Part shown: piece by piece, positions 50,981 to 59,800 of the stretch
Position numbering within the stretch: the stretch's first letter is position 1
How the letters are laid out: each line of letters begins with the position of its first letter
Source of the DNA: Pseudomonas_T sp032052615
GTDB lineage: Bacteria > Pseudomonadota > Gammaproteobacteria > Pseudomonadales > Pseudomonadaceae
Direction of reading: 5' to 3'
Length of the DNA stretch: 64,000 nt
NCBI GenBank assembly: GCA_032052615.1
Contig: DAMBWF010000008.1
Location: 62,001 to 126,000 of the forward strand
Position numbers and translations under genes: made by a program
The notes under the pieces: generated by a model
What the model was told of the DNA's origin: nothing
Seen by the model: the letters and a program-made list of their open reading frames with translations, nothing else
Database searches by the model: none

Positions 50981-51595
50981 ATGATGAAACGGAACCTGCT
51001 GATCCTGGGCCTGGCCGTGCTGCTGAGCGCCTGCGGCTTCCACCTGCGCGGCACCGGGGACTACGCGGCCTTCTCCCTCACCGAGCTGGACGTGCAAGCG
51101 CGCAACGCCTACGGCGAGACCGTTCGACAACTGCGCCACCTGCTCAAGAGCAACCACGTCAAGGTCCACGCCGACGCGCCCTACCGCGTGCTGCTGGTCC
51201 GCGAGCAGGAAACCCGCCGCACCGCCAGCTACACCGGCGGCGCCCGCAGCGCGGAGTACGAGTTGAACACCGCGCTGGACTACGAAATCCGCGACAACCA
51301 GAACCTGCTGCTGATCCAGGACAAGATCGACGTGCAGAAGGTCTACGTGCACGACGAGAACAACCTGATCGGTTCCGATCAGGAAGCCGCGCAACTGCGC
51401 CAGGAAATGCGACGCGACCTGGTGCAGCAACTGGTGTTGCGCCTGCAACTGCTCGACCCGGTCAAGCTGGAGGAATTGCAGAAGACCGCCCAGGCCAAGG
51501 CGAAGGCCGATGCCGAGGCCCTCGAAGCCCAGCGCAAGGCCCAGGAAGAGCAACCGCAGCAGCCGTCCATCAAGCTGCCGCTCAACGTGCAATGA
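50981..51595 (+). CDS. lptE: LPS-assembly lipoprotein LptE
   Basis: 204 residues. Outer-membrane lipoprotein plugging the LptD barrel for LPS export. Signal peptide with lipobox LSAC followed by GFHLRGTGDY, the usual LptE start. The C-terminus (from about 165) is a Gln/Lys/Ala-rich coiled tail. ATGs at 50975, 50981 and 50984 compete; AAGGGG is eight bases before 50981, so that start is chosen. leuS ends 64 bp upstream; holA begins 40 bp downstream. Confidence 0.93.
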   Translation: MMKRNLLILGLAVLLSACGFHLRGTGDYAAFSLTELDVQARNAYGETVRQLRHLLKSNHVKVHADAPYRVLLVREQETRRTASYTGGARSAEYELNTALDYEIRDNQNLLLIQDKIDVQKVYVHDENNLIGSDQEAAQLRQEMRRDLVQQLVLRLQLLDPVKLEELQKTAQAKAKADAEALEAQRKAQEEQPQQPSIKLPLNVQ

Positions 51596-51635
51596 TCCGC
51601 TCGCGGGGCCGCTTGCGGCCCCGTCGTCCCTCTCG

Positions 51636-52676
51636 ATGAAACTCTCCCCCGCGCACCTGAGCAAACACCTCCAGGGCGAACTCGCCCCGGTCTATGTGAT
51701 CAGCGGCGACGAACCCCTGCTCTGCCAGGAAGCCGGCGATGCGATCCGCGCCGCCGCCCGCGCTCGCGGGTTCGGCGAGCGCCAGGTATTCCACGCCGAC
51801 GCGGCCTTCGATTGGGGCCAGCTCCACGAAGCCGGCGCCAGCCTTTCGCTGTTCGCCGAGCGGCGCCTGCTGGAGCTGCGCGTGCCGTCCGGCAAGCCCG
51901 GCGACAAGGGCGCCGTGGCGCTGCTGGAATACTTGGCTCGGCCGGCGGAGGACACCCTGCTGCTGATCAGCCTGCCCAAGCTGGACGGTAGCACCCAGAA
52001 GACCAAGTGGGCCAAGGCCCTGATCGACGGCGCGGGCAGCCAGTTCCTGCAAATCTGGCCGGTGGAGCCCGCCCAATTGCCCCAGTGGATTCGCCAGCGC
52101 CTCGCCCAGGCCGGGCTGGTGGCCACGCCGGACGCGGTGGAGCTCATCGCCGCGCGGGTGGAGGGCAACCTGCTGGCGGCGGCCCAGGAAATCGAGAAGC
52201 TCAAGCTGCTCGCCGTCCACGACCAAGTGGACGTCGACACGGTGCAGGCCAGCGTGGCGGACAGCGCGCGCTTCGATGTCTTCGGCCTGATCGACGCCGC
52301 CCTCAACGGCGAGGCCGCCCACACCCTGCGCATCCTCGAAGGGCTGCGGGGCGAAGGGGTGGAACCGCCGGTGATCCTTTGGGCCCTGGCGCGGGAACTG
52401 CGCCTGCTGGCGGGGCTGGCCCAGCAATATGCCCAAGGCGTGCCTTTGGACAAGGCGTTCGCTTCGGCGCGGCCGCCGGTGTGGGACAAGCGCCGCCCGC
52501 TGCTGTCCCGCGCGCTGCAGCGGCATCCCGCCTCGCGCTGGAACGGGCTGCTGCGGGACGCCCAGCAGATCGACGCACAGATCAAGGGCCAGGCTCCCGG
52601 CACGCCCTGGACCGGCCTCGCCCGCCTCTGCCTGCTGCTCAGCGGCCAGCGCCTGGCGCTTCCCGCCGACGGCTGA
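51636..52676 (+). CDS. holA: DNA polymerase III delta subunit
   Basis: 346 residues. Clamp-loader subunit opening the beta sliding clamp. LAPVYVISGDEPLLCQEAGDAIR is the typical start, LPKLDGSTQKTKW and WPVEPAQLPQWIRQRLAQAGL lie in the middle, and LVEGNLLAAAQEIEKL-type and SARFDVFGLIDAAL sequences complete it. The family is compact with three domains. Position after lptE matches the usual leuS-lptE-holA cluster. Confidence 0.95.
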   Translation: MKLSPAHLSKHLQGELAPVYVISGDEPLLCQEAGDAIRAAARARGFGERQVFHADAAFDWGQLHEAGASLSLFAERRLLELRVPSGKPGDKGAVALLEYLARPAEDTLLLISLPKLDGSTQKTKWAKALIDGAGSQFLQIWPVEPAQLPQWIRQRLAQAGLVATPDAVELIAARVEGNLLAAAQEIEKLKLLAVHDQVDVDTVQASVADSARFDVFGLIDAALNGEAAHTLRILEGLRGEGVEPPVILWALARELRLLAGLAQQYAQGVPLDKAFASARPPVWDKRRPLLSRALQRHPASRWNGLLRDAQQIDAQIKGQAPGTPWTGLARLCLLLSGQRLALPADG

Positions 52677-52793
52677 CGAAAGGCGGCGCCCGGCGGGAAC
52701 GCGCGCGCTCGCGCGAAGTCCTATCCGCGCGCTCGACAAGCCTTCCCAGTTCGTCCACCCTTGCGCATCCTATCCTCTGTCTAGGAAACCATC

Positions 52794-52943
52794 ATGGCCA
52801 AGACCCCGAAACGGCCAAACAAGGCCAAGTCCCTCGTTGCCCAACCCCTGTTCCGCAGCCGCCAGGAAAAGCCCCGCAAGGGCAAGGGCAGCTACCGCCG
52901 CGAAGCCTCCCACTGGGAGGCTTCGGTCTTTCTGGCCGCCTAA
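52794..52943 (+). CDS. arfA: Alternative ribosome-rescue factor ArfA
   Basis: 49 residues, overlooked easily because of size: M-A-K-T-P-K-R-P-N-K-A-K-S, then AQPLFRSRQEKPRKGKGSYRR and EASHWEASVFLAA. The conserved core is VAQPLF, R-x-x-x-E-K-x-x-K-G-K-G-S-Y. ArfA frees ribosomes stalled on mRNAs without a stop codon by recruiting RF2, as a backup for tmRNA. A perfect hairpin (52901-52925) within the 3' part of the frame is the element that in E. coli makes arfA mRNA itself non-stop, so ArfA rises only when tmRNA fails. The start ATG 52794 has AGGA upstream. It lies between holA and sltB3. Confidence 0.9.
   Translation: MAKTPKRPNKAKSLVAQPLFRSRQEKPRKGKGSYRREASHWEASVFLAA
52901..52925 (+). terminator. 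Intragenic hairpin in arfA (terminator/RNase III-type element)
   Basis: CGAAGCCTCCC (52901-52911), 3-base loop ACT, GGGAGGCTTCG (52915-52925), then GTCTTTCTGG. An 11-bp perfect stem inside the coding region, upstream of the stop codon. In E. coli the equivalent hairpin truncates the mRNA by termination or RNase III cleavage. Confidence 0.8.
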
Positions 52944-52995
52944 ACGAGGGACAGGCGTGCTAAGGTCGCGGTCTGTACGCAAGAGACGCCCCTCC

Positions 52996-54315
52996 ATGCT
53001 CGATGTCGAAATACCCGGCCTGATCCTGCGCAGTCTGATCGCCGGCTCCTTACTGGTTCTCGGCTCATGTGCCAGCCAGACCGCCAGCGTGCCCTCGCTG
53101 GCCGCCGCGCCCGTCGGCACTCCGCCCCTTCCCTCGCCCCCGACCCAGGCACCCGCTTCCTCCGTGGCCGTCCCGCCCCTCGGCGCCGAGCCAACCCTCA
53201 GCTTCGCTGGCTGGCGCTCCGCCTTTCGCGACGAGGCGTTGCGCGCCGGTATCCGGGCGGACGTCTTCGACGCCGCCTTCGCCGGGGTCGAGCCGGACCC
53301 TTCGGTGGTCGAGGCGGACCGCAGCCAGCCCGAATTCACCCGGCCGGTGTGGGAGTACCTGGAGGGCGCCCTGTCCCCGACCCGGGTGCGGCGCGGCCAG
53401 GCGCTGCTGGAGCAGCACCGCGTCACACTGGACGCCCTCGAACGCCGCTATGGCGTCGACCGCTACGTGCTGGTGGCGATCTGGGGCATGGAAAGCAGCT
53501 TCGGCCAGATCACCGGCGACAAGTCGGTGATCCGCTCCCTGGCGACCCTGGCCTACGAGGGCCGTCGTCCCGCCTTCGCCCACGAGCAACTGCTGGCCGC
53601 CTTGCAGATCCTGCAGAACGGCGATATCGCGCCCGCCCGCATGCTGGGTTCCTGGGCCGGCGCCATGGGCCAGACCCAGTTCATCCCCAGTACCTACAAC
53701 AGCCACGCGGTGGACTTCGACGGCGACGGTCGTCGCGATATCTGGAATTCTCCGGTGGATGCCCTGGCCTCCACCGCCCACTATCTCCAGGCCTCCGGTT
53801 GGCGCGGGCAGCAGCCCTGGGGCTTCGAAGCGTTCCTGCCGACGGGTTTCGACTACGCCCAGGCCGACCCGGACATCCGCAAGCCGGTGGCCGAGTGGCG
53901 CCGGCTCGGGGTGAAGACCGCGCCGCTACCGGCGCTCCTGGAGCAGGAATCGGCCGCCCTGCTGCTGCCGGCGGGCCATCGCGGCCCGGCCTTTCTGGTG
54001 CTGGACAACTTCCGGGCGGTGCTGAAGTACAACAATTCCTCCGCCTATGCCCTGGCGGTGGGGCTGCTGTCCCAGCGCTTCCAGGGCGCTGGTCAGATCG
54101 CCGGTCGTTGGCCCACCGACGAGTCGCCCCTGAGCCGCAGCGAGCGTATCGCCCTGCAGGAAACCCTGACCCGCCACGGCTACGACTCCGGCACGGCGGA
54201 CGGCATCATCGGCGCCAACACCCGCCGGGCCATCCGTGGCTACCAGCAACGCCAGGGCTGGCCGGCGGATGGCTACCCGACCCGGCGCCTGCTGGAGGAC
54301 CTGCAGGCCCGCTAG
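52996..54315 (+). CDS. sltB3: Lipoprotein lytic transglycosylase with peptidoglycan-binding domain (SltB3 type)
   Basis: 439 residues. The signal sequence ends in lipobox LGSC (C25 or so), followed by a Pro/Ala-rich linker. The MltB-type catalytic domain has the essential Glu in IWGMESSFGQITG, and SWAGAMGQTQFIPSTYNSHA and VDFDGDGRRDIWNSPVDALAS as in the family. The C-terminus (from about 375) is a PG_binding_1 domain (LQETLTRHGYDSGTADGIIGANTRRAIRGYQQRQG). It cleaves the glycan strand to 1,6-anhydro-MurNAc in the periplasm. Matches Pseudomonas SltB3 by domain order and neighbours. ATG 52996 (MLDVEIPG). A TAAGGT -10-like element is at 52961. Confidence 0.93.
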   Translation: MLDVEIPGLILRSLIAGSLLVLGSCASQTASVPSLAAAPVGTPPLPSPPTQAPASSVAVPPLGAEPTLSFAGWRSAFRDEALRAGIRADVFDAAFAGVEPDPSVVEADRSQPEFTRPVWEYLEGALSPTRVRRGQALLEQHRVTLDALERRYGVDRYVLVAIWGMESSFGQITGDKSVIRSLATLAYEGRRPAFAHEQLLAALQILQNGDIAPARMLGSWAGAMGQTQFIPSTYNSHAVDFDGDGRRDIWNSPVDALASTAHYLQASGWRGQQPWGFEAFLPTGFDYAQADPDIRKPVAEWRRLGVKTAPLPALLEQESAALLLPAGHRGPAFLVLDNFRAVLKYNNSSAYALAVGLLSQRFQGAGQIAGRWPTDESPLSRSERIALQETLTRHGYDSGTADGIIGANTRRAIRGYQQRQGWPADGYPTRRLLEDLQAR

Positions 54316-54381
54316 GCACTCGGCACGGCCGGCTCCCCGAGGGGTAAGCCAGGCGGCGCCGGGCATCCTGGCGCCGCTCAC

Positions 54382-54419
54382 GAAAAAGCCCGCACGGATC
54401 GCTCCGGGCGGGCTTTTTC
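54382..54419. terminator. Bidirectional terminator between sltB3 and lipA
   Basis: GAAAAAGCCCGC (54382-54393) pairs with GCGGGCTTTTTC (54408-54419); T-runs exist on both strands. It serves the convergent genes on either side. Confidence 0.9.
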
Positions 54420-54441
54420 ATGCGTGGCGAGCGGGCGCGCC

Positions 54442-55452
54442 TCAGTCTCGCTTGGCGCCGTGGGCCTGCTGGTCGGCGTGGTAGGAAGAACGTACCAAGG
54501 GGCCGGAGGCGACGTTCTTGAAGCCCATCTCGGCGCCCTTCTCGGCGAACCAGGCGAAGGTATCCGGATGGACGAAGCGCTGCACCGGCAGGTGGTTGCG
54601 CGAGGGTTGCAGGTACTGGCCGAGCGTCAGCATGTCGATGTCGTGCTCGCGCATGCGCTGCATGACCTCGACCACTTCGTCGTCGGTCTCCCCCAGGCCG
54701 AGCATCAGCCCGGACTTGGTGGGCACATGGGGCACCAGGCGCTTGAACTTCTCCAGCAGGTCCAGGGACCACTCGAAGTCCGAGCCCGGCCGCGAGGCGC
54801 GGTACAGCCTCGGCACGGTTTCCAAGTTGTGGTTGAACACATCCGGCGGTTCGGCGGCGGTGATCTCCAGGGCCACGTCCATGCGCCCGCGATAATCCGG
54901 CACCAGGGTCTCCAGTTGCACGCCGGGGGACAGGGCGCGGATTTCCCGCAGGCAGTCGGCGAAGTGCTGGGCACCGCCGTCGCGCAGGTCATCGCGGTCC
55001 ACCGAGGTGATGACCACGTACTTCAGGCCCAGGTCGGCGATGGCGATGGCGAGGTTCTTCGGCTCGTCGACATCCAGGGGCTTGGGCCGGCCATGGCCGA
55101 CGTCGCAGAATGGGCAACGGCGAGTACAGATGTCGCCCATGATCATGAAGGTAGCGGTACCGCCGGAGAAGCACTCGCCCAGGTTCGGGCAGGACGCTTC
55201 CTCGCAGACGCTGTGCAGCTTGTGCTTGCGCAGCAGTTGCTTGATTCGATCCACCTCCGGCGACACCGGCAGGCGCACGCGAATCCAGTCCGGTTTCTTC
55301 GGCAGTTCCTCGGTGGGAATGATCTTCACCGGGATGCGCGCGACCTTCTCGGCGCCGCGCAGCTTGACGCCGGCCTCCACCTTGGGCCGGGCGGCGGAGC
55401 GCTCGGGCGTGTCGAGGGAGGGGGTTGCCAGGGGTTCTTGCGCTGTGGTCAT
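54442..55452 (-). CDS. lipA: Lipoyl synthase
   Basis: 336 residues. Radical-SAM enzyme inserting two sulphurs into octanoyl groups on E2/GcvH domains. The auxiliary cluster C-x4-C-x5-C is CEEASCPNLGEC and the radical-SAM motif is CTRRCPFC. The final cluster serine lies in GPLVRSSYHAD. VDRDDLRDGGAQHF and TVPRLYRASRPGSDFEWSL are typical. An Ala/Pro extension (1-35) precedes the domain. Its start overlaps the lipB stop by 4 bp (ATGA, 55449-55452). Confidence 0.97.
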   Translation of the reverse strand: MTTAQEPLATPSLDTPERSAARPKVEAGVKLRGAEKVARIPVKIIPTEELPKKPDWIRVRLPVSPEVDRIKQLLRKHKLHSVCEEASCPNLGECFSGGTATFMIMGDICTRRCPFCDVGHGRPKPLDVDEPKNLAIAIADLGLKYVVITSVDRDDLRDGGAQHFADCLREIRALSPGVQLETLVPDYRGRMDVALEITAAEPPDVFNHNLETVPRLYRASRPGSDFEWSLDLLEKFKRLVPHVPTKSGLMLGLGETDDEVVEVMQRMREHDIDMLTLGQYLQPSRNHLPVQRFVHPDTFAWFAEKGAEMGFKNVASGPLVRSSYHADQQAHGAKRD

Positions 55453-56099
55453 GGGTCGATACCGCCCGTCAGGGTCTTCTGTTCAGCGTAGCCAAGGTGA
55501 TGGACGAGCTGCGCCCGCAGTTCGGCACATACTCCCTCAAATGAGAGGGGGCCGTCGACCAGGTCGCGCATCTGGGTCATCGCCAGGCCGGCGTAGCCGC
55601 AGGGGTTGATGCGACGGAACGGCTCCAAGTCCATGTCGACGTTCAGCGCCAGGCCATGGAAGGAGCGTCCGTTGCGAATGCGCAGGCCCAGGGACGCGAT
55701 CTTTGCGCCGTCGACGTACACGCCCGGGGCATCGGCGCGCGCCTCGGCACCCACGCCATGGGCGGCCAGCAAGTCGATCAGGCTGCGCTCGATGCGCGTG
55801 ACCAGGTCGCGCACGCCGATGCCCAGGCGGCGCACGTCGAGCATCAGGTAGGCCACCAGTTGGCCCGGGCCGTGGTAGGTCACCTGGCCGCCGCGGTCCA
55901 CCTGGACCACCGGGATGTCGCCGGGGAACAGCAGGTGCTCGGCCTTGCCGGCCTGGCCCTGGGTGAAGACCGGCTCGTGCTCCAGCAGCCAGATTTCGTC
56001 GGCGGTTGCGGGGTCGCGGGCGTCGGTGAAACGCTGCATCGCATGCCAGGTGGGCTCGTAGGGTACCTGGCCGAGTTCGCGAACGCCCAGCACGTTCAT
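55449..56099 (-). CDS. lipB: Octanoyltransferase LipB
   Basis: 216 residues. Transfers octanoate from ACP to lipoyl domains, first step of lipoate synthesis. LLEHEPVFTQGQAGKAEHLL, VDRGGQVTYHGPGQLVAYLMLD, KIASLGLRIRNGRSFHGLALNVDMDL (catalytic Lys) and NPCGYAGLAMTQM (catalytic Cys) are diagnostic. ATG 56099 overlaps the ybeD stop as TGATG. A GTG at 56102 is in frame but less likely. Confidence 0.96.
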   Translation of the reverse strand: MNVLGVRELGQVPYEPTWHAMQRFTDARDPATADEIWLLEHEPVFTQGQAGKAEHLLFPGDIPVVQVDRGGQVTYHGPGQLVAYLMLDVRRLGIGVRDLVTRIERSLIDLLAAHGVGAEARADAPGVYVDGAKIASLGLRIRNGRSFHGLALNVDMDLEPFRRINPCGYAGLAMTQMRDLVDGPLSFEGVCAELRAQLVHHLGYAEQKTLTGGIDP

Positions 56100-56371
56100 C
56101 ACAACACCATGTGCACGCGGCCGGTGGCGCGCAGGGCGCCGTGAATGGCCTGCAATTGCTCGATGCCGGTGGCGGTGATGGTCACTTGGACCGAGAGGAA
56201 GCGGCCGTTGCGGCTGTCGCGCACGACCAGGGAGGTGGTATCGAGGTCGGGAGCGTGGCGACGGACCACTTCGATCACCAGGTCGGAGAAATCAGCGCCG
56301 GCATCGCCGATCACCTTGATCGGGTAGCGCTCGCAGGGGAATTCGATTTTCGGGGCGGGAGTATCGGTCAT
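56099..56371 (-). CDS. ybeD: YbeD/DUF493 family protein
   Basis: 90 residues, ferredoxin-like ACT-related DUF493 fold: KIEFPCERYPIKVIGDAGADF, and SVQVTITATGIEQLQAIHGAL. Function unknown; genetically linked to lipB in many proteobacteria, which suggests a regulatory role in lipoate or cell wall synthesis. ATG 56371 (MTDTPAPKIEF) has a plausible spacing; the open frame upstream is not conserved. Stop overlaps the lipB start by one base. A GCGACGCT/AGCGTCGC hairpin is at 56409-56428, before the gene. Confidence 0.88.
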   Translation of the reverse strand: MTDTPAPKIEFPCERYPIKVIGDAGADFSDLVIEVVRRHAPDLDTTSLVVRDSRNGRFLSVQVTITATGIEQLQAIHGALRATGRVHMVL

Positions 56372-56465
56372 GGCGTCGGCGAACCCGTGGTTCGCGAGGA
56401 CGGGCCCCGCGACGCTCATCAGCGTCGCGAAGGCCGGTCGGTCAGGTCGATCGGGCGGCGTCGGT

Positions 56466-57626
56466 TCAGTTGAACAGGCCGTAGAAGAACAGGCGAATGC
56501 TATCCCACAGGCGGCGGATGAAACCACCCTCTTCCACCGGTTCCAGGGCGATGAGGTCGGCGGTGTGCACCACCTTGTCCTCCAGCTTCACGTCTACCTT
56601 GCCGATCACGTCGCCCTGCTTGATCGGAGCGACCAGTTGCGGGTTCAGGGTCATGCTGGCCTGGAGTTTCTTGGCTTGACCGCGCGGCAGGGTCAGGGTC
56701 AGGTCACGCGCCAGGCCGGCCTTCACTTCGCGGGTGGTGCCCTTCCATACCGGGCTTTTCGCCAGCTCGGTGCCCTTCTGGTAGAAGGTCTGGGTCTCGA
56801 AGAAGCGGAAGCCGTAAGTCAGCAGTTTCTGGGTCTCGGCGGCGCGGGCCTGCTCGCTGGCGGTGCCGAAGACCACGGCGATCAGGCGCTGGCCGTCGCG
56901 CACGGCGGAGGCCACCAGGCAATAGCCGGCTTCGTCGGTGTGACCGGTCTTCAGGCCGTCCACGGTTTTATCGCGCCACAGCAGCAGGTTGCGGTTGGGC
57001 TGCTTGATGTTGTTCCAGAAGAACTCCTTCTGGGAGTAGATGGCGTAGTGGGCCGGGTCTTCGTAGATGATCGCGCGGGCCAGGCGGGCCATGTCGTGGG
57101 CGGTGGAGTAGTGCTCGGGGTTGGGCAGGCCGGTGGCGTTCATGAAGTGGCTGCCGACCATGCCCAGGCTCGCCGCGGTGGTGTTCATCATGTCGGCGAA
57201 CGCGTCCTCGCTGCCGGCGATGTGCTCGGCCACCGCCACGCTGGCGTCGTTGCCGGACTGGATGATGATGCCGTGCAGCAAGTCGCTCACCGAGACCTGA
57301 GTGTTGACCTGGATGAACATCCGCGAACCGCCGGTGCGCCAGGCGTGCTCGCTGACGGTCACCATGTCGTTCTCGCTGATCTGGCCCTTGCGGATTTCCA
57401 GGGTGGCGATGTACGCGGTCATCAACTTGGTCAGGCTGGCCGGAGGCAGGCGCTCGTCGCCGTTGTTCTGCACCAGCACCTCGCCACTGGCGGCGTCCAT
57501 CAGCACATAGGCCTTGGCGGCCAGTTGCGGCGGCGCGGGGACCACCTGCTCGGCGGCCCAAGCCGTGGGCGCCGCGAGGACGAGGACTAGCAGAAACAGG
57601 CGTTTGGCAAAGCTGGTGATGTTCAT
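56466..57626 (-). CDS. dacC: D-alanyl-D-alanine carboxypeptidase (PBP5, DacC)
   Basis: 386 residues. Signal peptide 1-24 (ending AWA). Active-site motifs: S-x-x-K in SLTKL, S-x-N in QSGNDA, and KTG in LKTGHTDEAG. The penicillin-insensitive C-terminal beta domain and an amphipathic membrane anchor (RRLWDSIRLFFYGLFN) follow. It trims the terminal D-Ala from pentapeptides in the periplasm and affects beta-lactam response and cell shape. It stands between rlpA and ybeD, as in related species. Confidence 0.96.
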   Translation of the reverse strand: MNITSFAKRLFLLVLVLAAPTAWAAEQVVPAPPQLAAKAYVLMDAASGEVLVQNNGDERLPPASLTKLMTAYIATLEIRKGQISENDMVTVSEHAWRTGGSRMFIQVNTQVSVSDLLHGIIIQSGNDASVAVAEHIAGSEDAFADMMNTTAASLGMVGSHFMNATGLPNPEHYSTAHDMARLARAIIYEDPAHYAIYSQKEFFWNNIKQPNRNLLLWRDKTVDGLKTGHTDEAGYCLVASAVRDGQRLIAVVFGTASEQARAAETQKLLTYGFRFFETQTFYQKGTELAKSPVWKGTTREVKAGLARDLTLTLPRGQAKKLQASMTLNPQLVAPIKQGDVIGKVDVKLEDKVVHTADLIALEPVEEGGFIRRLWDSIRLFFYGLFN

Positions 57627-57734
57627 CCGTCTCTCTGATATTCGCTGATAAAGGTAGCGCGGCGGGCCGGTCCCCCGGCGCCGCATGCCCACATCCCTAT
57701 GCCCGCCCCGGGTGGGCGGTCGCTCGCGCGACGG

Positions 57735-58775
57735 TCAATCCGGTCGCACCAGCGTGGCCTGGCCGAGGTTGGCCAGGCGCACGCTGTTCTGCACACGCTG
57801 GGCCTCACCCTGCGTGTCGATCGGCCCCAGGCGAACCCGGTGCAGAATCTGTTGGTTGCGCACGACCGAGCTGATGAAGACCGGGGCAGTCACCGCTCCA
57901 CTGAGCTTGGCCTTGAGGAGTTCCGCAGCGTCCGGATTGGCGAAGGCGCCCACCTGGAGATACAGGCCAGATGCTGCGACTGAATCGTTTTTTTTTGAGT
58001 CGATCTGCACCGGCAGCACGGCGGCGGCGTGCTGCTGGGGCGGCGGCGTGTATTGCTCGACCGGTTGCGGCAGGGCCGAGGCCAGAGTCGGCGCGGGCAC
58101 CGGCGCGGGCGGCGCCGCCGGTGCGGGGGCCGGCGGGGTCTTGGCCATCTGCGGCTGAGCTAGCATCATGGGCACCGGGCGGCCCTGCTTGGCCCACCAC
58201 TCATAGGGATCGATGCCTTCCACCTTGACCCGGGCGGTGCCCACCTCGGCGTAGCCCAGCTTCTTCGCCGCGGCAAAGGATAGGTCGATGACCCGGTCGG
58301 AGTAGAACGGCCCTCGGTCATTGACCCGCAGGATCACGCTCTTGCCGTTGTCCAGGTTGGTCACTCGCACATAGCTGGGCAGCGGCAGGGTCTTGTGGGC
58401 GGCGGTCATGCCATAGAGGTCGTAGGCCTCTCCGTTGGCGGTGGCCTGGCCATGGAACTTGGTGCCGTACCAGGAGGCGGTGCCCACCGCCTGGTAGCGG
58501 CGGCTGTCGCTCAGCGGATAGTAGGTCTTGCCCAGCACGGTGTAGGGGTTGGCCTTCACCGCGCCGTAGTGAGGCATCGGCACGGCATCGGGAATACGCG
58601 AGACATCGACGTCCCACCAGGGCGCGCCGTCGCGATGGGGGCGGGAGAACGAGCCGGAAGGTCCGGAAATCTTTCCGCCAGGGGCGACCGGTTCGGGCGC
58701 GCGGCTGCTGGAACAACTCACGACCAGCAGCGCCAGGGCGCTGAGCGTCAGACTTCTGAGCGGCAGGGATCGCAT
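57735..58775 (-). CDS. rlpA: RlpA lipoprotein, lytic transglycosylase with SPOR domain
   Basis: 346 residues. Lipobox VVSC (C21). The double-psi beta-barrel domain is TASWYGTKFHGQATANGE...MTAAHKTLPLPSYVRVTNL...VNDRGPF (catalytic Glu and Asp), followed by a Pro/Ala/Gln linker and a SPOR domain (about 270-346; LYLQVGAFANPDAAELL). In P. aeruginosa RlpA cleaves glycan strands lacking stem peptides at the septum, and SPOR binds such denuded strands. The stop lies 108 bp before the dacC start. sltB1 ends 3 bp upstream, so these are one transcript. Confidence 0.95.
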   Translation of the reverse strand: MRSLPLRSLTLSALALLVVSCSSSRAPEPVAPGGKISGPSGSFSRPHRDGAPWWDVDVSRIPDAVPMPHYGAVKANPYTVLGKTYYPLSDSRRYQAVGTASWYGTKFHGQATANGEAYDLYGMTAAHKTLPLPSYVRVTNLDNGKSVILRVNDRGPFYSDRVIDLSFAAAKKLGYAEVGTARVKVEGIDPYEWWAKQGRPVPMMLAQPQMAKTPPAPAPAAPPAPVPAPTLASALPQPVEQYTPPPQQHAAAVLPVQIDSKKNDSVAASGLYLQVGAFANPDAAELLKAKLSGAVTAPVFISSVVRNQQILHRVRLGPIDTQGEAQRVQNSVRLANLGQATLVRPD

Positions 58776-58778
58776 CGG

Positions 58779-59795
58779 TTAACGTTTGCCTCGAGCATGC
58801 AGCAGGAGTTCGGAAAGCTGATTCACCGCCATGGCGTACATCGCGCTGCGATTGTAGCGGGTGATCACGTAGAAGTTGGGCAATCCCATCCAGTATTCGG
58901 GGCCCGCCTCGCCCTCCAGACGAAAGGCGGTCACCGGCACCTCGTCCCGCAACGCGTCGGCGCTGGCCCAGCCCAGGGCGCGCAGTTCGCCGACTGTCTT
59001 CACCGGGTCGAGGCCCTCGGTCAGCCCTTCGTCGACCCGATCGCCGCGCACTTGGGCGCGGCTGACCACCGGTTGCCCGGCGGTCCAGCCATGGTGCTTG
59101 AAGTAGCTGGCGACACTGCCCACGGCGTCCACCGGGTTGTTCCAGATGTCGATGTGGCCGTCGCGGTCGAAGTCCACCGCGTAGGCGCGGAAGCTGCTCG
59201 GCATGAATTGCGGCAGCCCCATGGCGCCGGCGTAGGAGCCTTTCAGGCTGAGCGGGTCGACCTGTTCCTCCCGGGCCAGCAGGAGGAATTCCTTGAGCTG
59301 CTGGCGGAAGAAGGGCGCCCGCGGGGGGTAGTCGAAACTCAGGGTGGAGAGGGCGTCGAGCACCCGATAGTTGCCGGTGTTGCCACCGTAGAAGGTTTCC
59401 ACGCCGATGATCGCGACGATCACCTGGGCCGGCACGCCGTATTCCTGCTCGGCGCGGGCCAGGGCCTCGGCATTGCGGTTCCAGAAGTCCACGCCCTTCT
59501 GCACCCGGGCGTCGGTGATGAAGATCGGCCGGTATTCCTTCCACGGCTTGACCCGCTCGGCCGGGCGGGAGATGGCGTCGAGGATTGCCTGCTTGCGCTC
59601 CACTTCGCGGAACAGCCCGACCAGTTGCTCGCTGGCGAAGCCGTAGTCGCGCGTCATCTCGCCGACGAATTCCGCCACCTGCGGAGAGCCTTCGTAGGCA
59701 CCCGCCCAGGCCGGACCGACGTTCCCCAGCAGGCCCAGCAGACCCGCTCCGATTCCCATCGCCCAAACCCGCACTGCTTGCTTCAAATTCTTCAC
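58779..59795 (-). CDS. sltB1: Lytic murein transglycosylase B (SltB1/MltB)
   Basis: 338 residues from a GTG start. The GTG at 59795 gives a proper signal peptide (KNLKQAVRVWAMG...PAWA) and starts five bases after the rodA stop; a GTG at 59819 would overlap rodA. The catalytic Glu lies in IIGVETFYGGNTGNY; KGSYAGAMGLPQFMPSSFRAYA and VDFDRDGHIDIWNNPVDAVGS are MltB motifs. The C-terminus has YYVITRYNRSAMYAMAVNQL. No PG-binding domain, unlike SltB3. It remodels peptidoglycan in the periplasm. Confidence 0.93.
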   Translation of the reverse strand: MKNLKQAVRVWAMGIGAGLLGLLGNVGPAWAGAYEGSPQVAEFVGEMTRDYGFASEQLVGLFREVERKQAILDAISRPAERVKPWKEYRPIFITDARVQKGVDFWNRNAEALARAEQEYGVPAQVIVAIIGVETFYGGNTGNYRVLDALSTLSFDYPPRAPFFRQQLKEFLLLAREEQVDPLSLKGSYAGAMGLPQFMPSSFRAYAVDFDRDGHIDIWNNPVDAVGSVASYFKHHGWTAGQPVVSRAQVRGDRVDEGLTEGLDPVKTVGELRALGWASADALRDEVPVTAFRLEGEAGPEYWMGLPNFYVITRYNRSAMYAMAVNQLSELLLHARGKR

Positions 59796-59800
59796 TCTTA

